From positions 62,001 through 126,000 of the forward strand of contig NZ_JBKEIT010000003.1 of assembly GCF_046365375.1 (NCBI RefSeq): 64,000 nucleotides of DNA, given 5' to 3'. A program made the position numbers and the translations under genes. Shown in pieces: positions 26,622 through 33,229 of the stretch (its first letter is position 1; each line of letters starts with the position of its first letter). Source of the stretch: Butyricimonas muris. GTDB lineage: Bacteria; Bacteroidota; Bacteroidia; Bacteroidales; Marinifilaceae. The notes beneath the pieces are model-generated. The model ran no database searches, had not been told where the DNA came from, and worked only from the letters and a program-made list of their open reading frames with translations.

Positions 26622-27167
26622 CTAGATTTTTAATAAATATTTCGCGAAGAATAATATAACGTATTCTTTACCAATAATTTCTCGTAGCTTGGAATACATC
26701 TCTTTTTTTAGCGATTTGACCGAATTGATAGAAATACCCAACGTGTCGGCTATTTCTTGGTTCCCCAATCCGTCGAGTGCAAGACGGGCTATTTCAAGAC
26801 TGCGACCGGTCAATTGTGCAACGGCGGCTTGAACGAAACGTATCATTTCTTGGTTCGTGATTTCATCCAGAAAGAAATCATCGGAGTATAATTTCTCTTT
26901 CAATTCATCGACGTCTTCCGTGTTGAATTTTTCGTGCCTCAAGACGTCCATGCAGAGATTCTTGGCCGTGATATAAAGAAAGGCTATGGCATTTTGACGA
27001 GAATAAGAATCATCGAGCCGCTCGTACAGTTTGAAGAAGGTTTCTTGAGTCACATCCATGGATTGTTCCCGGTCTTTCAAATAGGTATGACAAAATCCCA
27101 CCACTGCTTGAAAGTGACTCATGTACAATTCCTTGAACGTGTCTATGCTTTTAATGCCGTTTTCCAT
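26622..27167 (-). CDS. ECF RNA polymerase sigma factor
   Basis: This 181-residue sigma-70 family factor of the ECF type has region 2 (about 12-75: FKELYMSHFQAVVGFCHTYL, then SMDVTQETFFKLYER) and region 4 (about 120-170: LEIARLALDGLGNQEIADTL, then SINSVKSLKKEMYSKLRE), the latter a helix-turn-helix that reads the -35 element. It is the first gene of the leftward block with FecR, SusC and SusD, so it probably drives transcription of susC once FecR is released. A TATATTTG -7 box at 27187-27194 lies 20 nt upstream of the ATG and implies basal transcription by the housekeeping sigma. Confidence 0.93.
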   Translation of the reverse strand: MENGIKSIDTFKELYMSHFQAVVGFCHTYLKDREQSMDVTQETFFKLYERLDDSYSRQNAIAFLYITAKNLCMDVLRHEKFNTEDVDELKEKLYSDDFFLDEITNQEMIRFVQAAVAQLTGRSLEIARLALDGLGNQEIADTLGISINSVKSLKKEMYSKLREIIGKEYVILFFAKYLLKI

Positions 27168-27186
27168 GCCTCGTGAGTTGAAAGCA

Positions 27187-27194
27187 CAAATATA
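27187..27194 (-). promoter_or_regulatory. -7 box of the sigma factor gene
   Basis: On the minus strand this reads TATATTTG, an exact TAnnTTTG match, 20 nt before the sigma gene ATG. No TTG at the ideal -33 spacing was found. Confidence 0.5.
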
Positions 27195-27220
27195 ATGTTA
27201 ATATTTTAAAAGTCGAAATA

Positions 27221-27865
27221 TTACAATTTCCCCATTATACTCTTGACCAATAAATACACTCTTGTCCCAATACTTTGAGGCCATCTATCCGTTGGCGATA
27301 CATCCAATTTTTCGGCTCTTTCTATCGCGATATCAATATGCGGTAGGAGTGCCATAGCGTCATAATCAGACTCGTGATAATGTCCTGTCAAGTCTTTCAC
27401 GCGCTTCTTCAGCCATGTATCTTGACTGTTTATTTTTTTGTTCACGGATAACTTGTCCAATTGTCCCTTGCTATATAAAGCAATATCTTCCACGTGGAGA
27501 AGTAACCATAGTTCAAAACATGGGTTGCTCACGCAGAATCGCAAGTTGCTGTTTTGCGCACAATGTTGTGCCACAGATGAAAGCATTTTGTCCTTCCATT
27601 TGTCTTTATCCACGACAATCCACAATTGGTCATCATCTTCTATGTTATATTCAGCCATAAATCTGCGAATCTGTTCGTAAACATTTTCGGGACTCGAATT
27701 ATTGGAATCCCGGTGCAAAACTTCCACGTGCACGTCTGAGGCGCACAATGAGATTTTCATTGACTCGAAATAAATGTTCTCGGTATTTCTACCTTCAGCC
27801 GCGATAACAACCAATCTCGCGGATTTTATCCCTTCCCGTCGTTCAAAGTCTTTTCGTTTTCTCAT
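27221..27865 (-). CDS. rloB: RloB-family protein (AbiLii-like)
   Basis: This 214-residue cytoplasmic protein resembles RloB (RloB/AbiLii family). Visible family marks are VIAAEGRNTENIYFE near residue 21 with its acidic position, WIVVDKDKWKDK near 82 and FCVSNPCFELWLLLH near 110; the arrangement of E, DxD and late acidic residues is compatible with a Toprim-like metal site, which I infer. It lies 6 nt after a RloA-like ATPase gene on the same strand; the AbiL phage-exclusion system of lactococci has the same two-gene architecture. Base composition is more A/T-rich than in the neighbouring core genes, which suggests horizontal transfer. Function as antiphage defence is by family only. Confidence 0.8.
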   Translation of the reverse strand: MRKRKDFERREGIKSARLVVIAAEGRNTENIYFESMKISLCASDVHVEVLHRDSNNSSPENVYEQIRRFMAEYNIEDDDQLWIVVDKDKWKDKMLSSVAQHCAQNSNLRFCVSNPCFELWLLLHVEDIALYSKGQLDKLSVNKKINSQDTWLKKRVKDLTGHYHESDYDAMALLPHIDIAIERAEKLDVSPTDRWPQSIGTRVYLLVKSIMGKL

Positions 27866-27871
27866 CGCTTT

Positions 27872-29194
27872 TTACCATTTTAAACTTTTGATGGGAGCAA
27901 AGAATGGAATTGCGCCGTATCTTCCTTGTAGATAGCCTTTACGTATGTCTTCCCTCGGTTTATATTCTGCAAGGGAAGTAAGATGTGATGCACCTTCATG
28001 ACCTTTTTCTATAAACCACACTTCATCTGCACGAATTAAATCTAAATTCAATAAGTTAGATTCATGGGTAGAAAAAATCAATTGGGTGTCCCGTTCATCG
28101 GAAAGATGGTTGAAATAATATTCCAATAACTTTTGCGAAAGCATCGGGTGCATGCTACGGTCTATTTCATCGACTAGATAAACCGATTCATTCAATCGAA
28201 GGTCAATCAACATAGGTATGAAATCCAATAAGCGGATGGAACCGTCGGATTCTTCGCTCATCTCAAACGGAACTTCATCATTGTCGGACGTTTTATGGAT
28301 CGCAGTTTGTTTATATGTAGTTGTTATTCCCTCCGAATCTGTTTCAAAGAAATAAATTGTCGAGTCGGAGGATGATGCTATGACATAATTCTTGTTCGGT
28401 TCAGCATCGGACAAAAGGTTATTTATCAGGTCTTTGGGTAAATCTATATCTTCTTTACTCACCTTGATACGGCGTATATCCGTGATGCCCGTGTTGAAAT
28501 ACTCTAACAAGGACTTCGTCGCTGCCGCGAAATCCTTGTCTTTTTCTACGCGAATAGATATACCGTTATAGCGTGAATTTGGGAAGATAATCTTTAAATT
28601 TTCTTTCATCCAACGATATACATCATTGACGAGAGGCAATCCTTTCCCGTTTCGTTTGATATATTCGGCGAGAAAACTATCTGTTACAGGCGTACTCTGG
28701 CTTATAAATTTCAATAATTGTTGAGTTTCCGCATTACCGTTGACTGGGCCAAACGTGAATTCATTACCCTCTGCTGTAACTTTACGTGTATAAATTTCTC
28801 TATCCGTGCGGCTATTAATTTCATAGAGCCATTCTTCCGTGATACCTTTGATTGTAAATTCTACTCCATATGCGAAGAATTTCTTTCCTGCTTTAAATTC
28901 CAGTTCGATTTTTGAGGGTAGATTATTCGGTTTGGTCAATTTGAATGGTTCAATATATTTCTTGGGTATACTTGACAAAGCAATTTTTTGTATCATGGAA
29001 ACGGCCTTGATGATGTTGCTTTTACCGGAAGCGTTAGCACCATAAATAATGCCGGTCTTCAAAACAGAAATACCATCACGTTTTTCCGCTCGGCTAACCT
29101 GTTCCCCATGTATTGTACTTTTCCCTGCAACAAAACTAATTTCAGTTTCTTCCTTGAAAGAATATAAATTCTTTATTGTTACTCGTAATATCAT
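27872..29194 (-). CDS. rloA: RloA-like AAA/ABC-type ATPase (AbiLi-like)
   Basis: This 440-residue ATPase is of the AAA_21/SMC-like type. Residues 1-60 hold the Walker A loop GANASGKSN near 53. Late in the chain come a signature-like SEESDGSIRLLDF near 326, Walker B VYLVDEIDRSMHP near 352 and the switch histidine in LIFSTHESNLL near 385. Between them lies a variable domain with no recognisable motif. This is the layout of overcoming-lysogenisation and Abi ATPases that act as sensors or motors in antiphage systems. Its partner RloB follows after 6 nt. A TATATTTG box on the minus strand at 29225-29232 is placed to start this two-gene transcript. Confidence 0.85.
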   Translation of the reverse strand: MILRVTIKNLYSFKEETEISFVAGKSTIHGEQVSRAEKRDGISVLKTGIIYGANASGKSNIIKAVSMIQKIALSSIPKKYIEPFKLTKPNNLPSKIELEFKAGKKFFAYGVEFTIKGITEEWLYEINSRTDREIYTRKVTAEGNEFTFGPVNGNAETQQLLKFISQSTPVTDSFLAEYIKRNGKGLPLVNDVYRWMKENLKIIFPNSRYNGISIRVEKDKDFAAATKSLLEYFNTGITDIRRIKVSKEDIDLPKDLINNLLSDAEPNKNYVIASSSDSTIYFFETDSEGITTTYKQTAIHKTSDNDEVPFEMSEESDGSIRLLDFIPMLIDLRLNESVYLVDEIDRSMHPMLSQKLLEYYFNHLSDERDTQLIFSTHESNLLNLDLIRADEVWFIEKGHEGASHLTSLAEYKPREDIRKGYLQGRYGAIPFFAPIKSLKW

Positions 29195-29224
29195 AGTTTT
29201 GACGAATTATATCAATTTATCATG

Positions 29225-29232
29225 CAAATATA
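29225..29232 (-). promoter_or_regulatory. -7 box of the rloA-rloB unit
   Basis: It reads TATATTTG on the minus strand, 31 nt before the rloA ATG; an exact consensus match. Confidence 0.5.
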
Positions 29233-29467
29233 GCAAAAAGGACAATGTGTTTGGGAATATATTGTCAAATTCTTACAAAATTTTTGTTGGTAAATTACGG
29301 TGGGCTATTATTGTGTTGTTTTCTTGCGGGAACTTGCATGGTTTGGCGTTTTTTAGGCATTTTGTTGATGTGGGGTGAATGACATAGAAAAATGACAAGA
29401 AAGGCGTAAAATAAAGTAAATAACAGTTATAATATATCTATATTATTTATAGTTGCTTTATAGCATC

Positions 29468-29500
29468 TCCTATTCAAATCCTATTCAACTCCTATTCAAC
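29468..29500 (+). repeat. three tandem 11-bp repeats
   Basis: Three contiguous units TCCTATTCAAA, TCCTATTCAAC, TCCTATTCAAC, followed by a degraded fourth (CTCTATTAAAA). The 11-bp period is close to one DNA turn, so bound protein would sit on one face. A related word in the opposite sense (AATAGGATTT) follows at about 29519. Confidence 0.7.
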
Positions 29501-29681
29501 CTCTATTAAAATAGAAAAATAATAGGATTTAATTAGGAAATGAAAAGGTTATTTTACAAATTAAATAAGAAGGAAATAAATAGTATATTTAATTTTTATA
29601 TAGGAATACATGCTGTTTTCTTGTTTACCAATTCTCGATAACCGCAATCGGGTCATCACTGTTTCTTTCAGAAATTATCAC

Positions 29682-29689
29682 TACTTTTG
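29682..29689 (+). promoter_or_regulatory. -7 box upstream of the rhuM remnant
   Basis: TACTTTTG matches TAnnTTTG and lies 65 nt before the ATG of the broken rhuM gene. Confidence 0.45.
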
Positions 29690-29753
29690 CATATGTCATC
29701 AATAATTTATTGCTAGTTTCTGGAACCGTTCTTTAAAGAAGAAAAATAGACCA

Positions 29754-30355
29754 ATGAAAGAAGAAAATAAAATTATACTTTATCAAGACGATAACGAAAT
29801 AACTCGTGTATCTGTGCGTTTTGCCGATGAAGATGTATGGCTGACACAAAATCAGTTGGCAGATATATATTGCACTACGCAAGAAAATGTATCGATGCAC
29901 ATAAGCAACATATATGCGGATCAAGAATTGGATGAAAATCGAACTTATAAGAAATTCTTATTAGTTCGGCAAGAAGGAAAACGTCAGGTAAAACGCAATA
30001 TTGACCATTACAATCTTGATATGGTTATTGCCCTTGGTTATCGTGTTCAGTCGCAAGTTGCGACTCGCTTCCGTCGTTGGGCAACGCAGCGACTTCATGA
30101 ATATATCCAAAAGGGTTTTGCAATGGATGATGAACGATTGAAGCAAGGTGGCAATCTATTGCCCATAAAAGAAAAATACTTATCGGCAAAGGTAACATAT
30201 CACATAAACAGGCTATAGAAAAGGCAGAAAAAGAGTTCGAGATATATCGTAAACGAGAAATGGAATTGCTTGAAAGTGATTTTGATAGAGAGATAAAGAG
30301 GTTGAAAGAAAAAAATGATTTTTTTTCGCGAGTTCTTTGTATCTTCGCACGTTGA
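29754..30355 (+). pseudogene. rhuM: RhuM-family gene with internal deletion and frameshift
   Basis: The first frame (29754-30218, 154 residues) begins like RhuM/virulence-protein relatives: VSVRFADEDVWLTQNQLADIY near 19, then FRRWATQRLHEYIQKGFAMDDERLKQGG near 107-134. After that the family match stops and the frame ends early. From 30182 a different frame (+2) reads GKGNISHKQAIEKAEKEFE and SDFDREIKRLKE up to a TGA at 30355, which looks like the normal C-terminus of the same family. Intact members are about 330 residues, so some 130-150 residues of the middle are missing. It is a dead gene left from an accessory segment and lies 10 nt before cmk. RhuM proteins are of unknown function and often lie in mobile or defence regions. 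Confidence 0.75.
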
Positions 30356-30365
30356 ATAGATTTGA

Positions 30366-31073
30366 ATGAAAATGGAAAAGAAAGGTTTGATAGTTGCCGT
30401 GGACGGGCATTCTTCGACGGGAAAAAGTACTGTTTCCAAGATTTTGGCGGCACGTTTAGGATATACTTATATAGATACGGGTGCGATGTACAGGATTGTG
30501 ACCTTGAGAGCGATGCGGGACGGGTTGATTCGTGATGGCAAGGTGGACGACGAGGGGTTGAAACGAGTACTTCCGTCGATTGTTTTCGGTTTCAAGTATA
30601 ATGACGAGAAGAAACGTTACGAGTCCTACATGAACGGGGAGTACGTGGAGAAGGCTATCCGGGGACTGGATGTGTCGGATAACGTGAGTCTGGTTGCTTC
30701 GTTGCCTTACGTGCGGGAGTTGCTGGTGGAGAAACAGCGGGAAATGGCGAGTGCCGGTGGCGTGATCATGGACGGTCGGGACATCGGTAGCGTGGTGTTT
30801 CCGAACGCGGAAGTGAAATTCTTTATGACAGCGAGTCCGGAGGTACGGGCGCGACGTAGGTACGAGGAGTTGAAGGGAAAAGGGGAGCAGGTGACGTACG
30901 AGGAAGTGGAAGCGAACGTGCGCAAGCGGGATTATATCGACGAGCACCGGGAAACAGCCCCGTTGGTACGGGTGCCGGATGCCGTGTTGATTGATAATAG
31001 CGATATGACGGTGGAGGAGGAAGTAGAAGAAATGATAAAGCTCATTCGTTCACGATATGAAAGTAGAGATTGA
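30366..31073 (+). CDS. cmk: cytidylate kinase
   Basis: Cmk phosphorylates CMP and dCMP in pyrimidine nucleotide recycling. The 235-residue protein shows the P-loop VAVDGHSSTGKSTVSK near 10, the YIDTGAMYR segment near 35, GGVIMDGRDIGSVVFPNA near 132 and the lid-region arginines in ARRRYEELKGKG near 161. The start is ATG 30366 or the ATG two codons later (30372). A TATCTTCG box ends about 20 nt upstream, one mismatch from the -7 consensus, and lies in the tail of the rhuM remnant. It overlaps ispH by 17 nt, so the two are translated together; cmk-ispH pairing is common in this phylum. Confidence 0.95.
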   Translation: MKMEKKGLIVAVDGHSSTGKSTVSKILAARLGYTYIDTGAMYRIVTLRAMRDGLIRDGKVDDEGLKRVLPSIVFGFKYNDEKKRYESYMNGEYVEKAIRGLDVSDNVSLVASLPYVRELLVEKQREMASAGGVIMDGRDIGSVVFPNAEVKFFMTASPEVRARRRYEELKGKGEQVTYEEVEANVRKRDYIDEHRETAPLVRVPDAVLIDNSDMTVEEEVEEMIKLIRSRYESRD

Positions 31074-31899
31074 CGAGAATTCCGGTTTCTGTTTCGGCGT
31101 GGTGAACGCTATCGCCAAGGCCGAGGAGGAGTTGCAGCAGGGGGAACTTTATTGCATCGGGGATATCGTTCACAACAATCTGGAGGTGGATCGCTTGAAG
31201 GGATTGGGGTTGCGGACAATAGACCACGAGGCGTTTGCCGACTTGCGGGATTGCCGGGTATTGTTTCGGGCGCATGGCGAGCCGCCTAGTTCCTACGCTT
31301 TGGCGGAAAAAAATAATATTGAAGTGATAGACGCTTCGTGCCCCGTGGTATTAAATTTGCAGCAGAAAATCAGAGCGGCATACGAACGGGTGAAAGCGAA
31401 CGGCGGACAGATCGTGATATACGGGAAGCGGGGGCATGCCGAGGTGAACGGGTTGGTAGCGCAGACGAACGGGGAAGCGTTGGTCGTGGAGCGGGAGGAA
31501 GATTTGAAAGAGATAGATTTTTCACGATTGGTTATCCTGTTCTCGCAGACGACGAAAAGCCTTGACGGGTTCAAGCGGATCGAGGAGTTGGTGAGAGCGA
31601 GTGCCCGCGGCGGCGTGGAGGTGAACGACACGATTTGCCGCAAGGTGGCAAACCGAATCCCGCAGTTGAGGGAGTTTGCGGTGCGACACGACGTGGTGCT
31701 GTTCGTGAGCGGGGAGAAGAGTTCTAACGGCAAACAGTTGTTTGCCGTGTGTCGGGAAGCGAATCCGAGAACCTATTTCGTGCAAGGTGTAGCTGATTTG
31801 AGCGATGAGATGTTCGAGGGGGCGGAAAGCGTGGGAATCAGTGGAGCTACATCGACACCGAGATGGGTGATGGAAGAGATAAAGAATGCAGTGATTTAA
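31057..31899 (+). CDS. ispH: 4-hydroxy-3-methylbut-2-enyl diphosphate reductase
   Basis: IspH (LytB) is the last enzyme of the methylerythritol phosphate route to isoprenoids. This 280-residue protein has the three conserved cluster cysteines: C12 in GFCFGVVNAI, C95 in DASCPVV and C194 in NDTICRKVANR, plus the RAHGEPPS histidine near 72 and SGATSTPRWVMEE near the end. Length and motifs match the family. The ATG at 31057 lies within the end of cmk (17-nt overlap). After the stop comes a run of ATTTATGATTT-type words before pfkA. Confidence 0.96.
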   Translation: MKVEIDENSGFCFGVVNAIAKAEEELQQGELYCIGDIVHNNLEVDRLKGLGLRTIDHEAFADLRDCRVLFRAHGEPPSSYALAEKNNIEVIDASCPVVLNLQQKIRAAYERVKANGGQIVIYGKRGHAEVNGLVAQTNGEALVVEREEDLKEIDFSRLVILFSQTTKSLDGFKRIEELVRASARGGVEVNDTICRKVANRIPQLREFAVRHDVVLFVSGEKSSNGKQLFAVCREANPRTYFVQGVADLSDEMFEGAESVGISGATSTPRWVMEEIKNAVI

Positions 31900-32035
31900 G
31901 ATTTATGATTTAAGATTTATGATTTACGATTTGTGATTGTAAATTTTGGATTGAAATAGAGCAAGTAAGAATATAAATTGATTGATTGTAATTGGCATTT
32001 TCAATTTTCAACTTTCAATTTTCAATTGAATGATT

Positions 32036-33016
32036 ATGGGAAAGATTAAAAGAATAGGTGTTTTGACCTCCGGGGGGGATGCTCCGGGGATGAATGCCGC
32101 TATTCGGGCGGTGGTGAGAGCGGCGATTTTTAATGGCTGTGAGGCATACGGGATTTATGACGGTTACGAGGGGTTGATCGAGGGAAACATGAAAAGACTG
32201 GAATCTCATGACGTGAGTAATATCATACAACGCGGGGGAACGATCTTGAAGACAGCCCGGAGTGCTGAATTCCGCACGGTGGAAGGACGTGCAAAGGCTT
32301 ACGAGCAGATGAAACAGAACGGGTTGGACGCGTTGGTGGTGATTGGTGGAGATGGTACGTTCTCCGGCGCCCGCTTGTTGTGTCAAGAGCATAACGTGCC
32401 TGTCGTGGGGGTTCCCGGTACGATAGACAACGACCTGTACGGTACGGATTACACGATCGGCTACGATACGGCGGTGAATACCGTGGTGGATGCTGTTGAT
32501 AAAATACGCGACACGGCGAGTTCCCACAACCGCTTGTTCTTTATCGAGGTGATGGGACGAGATGCCGGGTTTATTGCCTTGCGTTCGGCTGTTGCCACGG
32601 GTGCGGAAGCGGTGTTGGTGCCGGAGATTGAAACGGACGTGAATGATTTGGACAAGTTTTTGGAACATGATTATAAACCTCATAAGTCGAGTGGTATCGT
32701 GATCGTGGCAGAGGGTGACAAGTCGGGAGGAGCTTACACGATCGCGGATAAGATATCCAAGAAGCACCCGGAGTATGACGTGCGGGTGACCGTGTTGGGG
32801 CATATTCAACGAGGTGGTTCTCCTTCGGCATTCGACCGCGTGATGGCAAGCACGTTGGGCGTGGCGGCGGTAGATGCTTTGCTGGACGACCAGACCAGTA
32901 TCATGGTGGGTATCATGAACAAGGACACCGTGCATGTGCCGTTCAATAAGGCGATTAAAAATTCCAAACCGTTGAATCATAATTTGTTGGGGTTGACGGA
33001 AATCTTATCAATTTAG
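32036..33016 (+). CDS. pfkA: ATP-dependent 6-phosphofructokinase
   Basis: PfkA phosphorylates fructose 6-phosphate in glycolysis. The 326-residue protein has the nucleotide-binding start GVLTSGGDAPGMNAAIRA near 8, VIGGDGTFSGARLL near 103 (GGDGT fits ATP rather than pyrophosphate use), the catalytic PGTIDNDLYGTD near 126, the substrate loop FIEVMGRDAG near 168 and HIQRGGSPSAFDR near 251. Two codons upstream an ATG at 32030 is also in frame; ATG 32036 gives the usual N-terminus. It stands between ispH and the repeat element copy B. The gap before it is made of ATTTACGATT- and TTTTCAA-type words. Confidence 0.95.
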   Translation: MGKIKRIGVLTSGGDAPGMNAAIRAVVRAAIFNGCEAYGIYDGYEGLIEGNMKRLESHDVSNIIQRGGTILKTARSAEFRTVEGRAKAYEQMKQNGLDALVVIGGDGTFSGARLLCQEHNVPVVGVPGTIDNDLYGTDYTIGYDTAVNTVVDAVDKIRDTASSHNRLFFIEVMGRDAGFIALRSAVATGAEAVLVPEIETDVNDLDKFLEHDYKPHKSSGIVIVAEGDKSGGAYTIADKISKKHPEYDVRVTVLGHIQRGGSPSAFDRVMASTLGVAAVDALLDDQTSIMVGIMNKDTVHVPFNKAIKNSKPLNHNLLGLTEILSI

Positions 33017-33042
33017 TGATTTATGATTTTAGATTTAAGATT

Positions 33043-33171
33043 AAACTCCTCCGTCAGCTACGCTGCCAAGTGAGCCCGAGAGCCGGTCTCGAACCAGCTC
33101 CCGCTCGGCAAACCGAGAGCAAGCTCTCTTTCTGCCCTCGCTTACTTGCTGGTTTCCTCTATAAACAGAGG
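33043..33171 (-). repeat. 129-bp interspersed structured repeat, copy B
   Basis: This is the second copy of the element at 3510-3638, in the opposite orientation. The two differ at about 10 positions. In copy B the terminal hairpin arms are CAGC/GCTG where copy A has CTGC/GCAG, so both arms changed while pairing was kept. It lies between pfkA and priA, about 58 nt before the priA start. Confidence 0.8.
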
Positions 33172-33229
33172 ATGAGTTGGTGATTTAAATCATAAATCGT
33201 AAATCATAAATCGTAAATCATAAATTATT

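Larger units (their letters stand above)
29195..29753. other. AT-rich spacer next to the accessory patch
   Basis: This 559-nt gap has no supported gene. It contains the minus-strand promoter box of rloA (29225-29232), a run of three 11-bp direct repeats (29468-29500), and a plus-strand TACTTTTG -7 box (29682-29689) before the broken rhuM gene. The remainder is strongly A/T rich, unlike the flanking core regions. Confidence 0.6.

Noticed and set aside
29468..29500. Possible CRISPR array
   Set aside because: Repeats are 11 bp and contiguous, with no spacers, and no cas gene is near.
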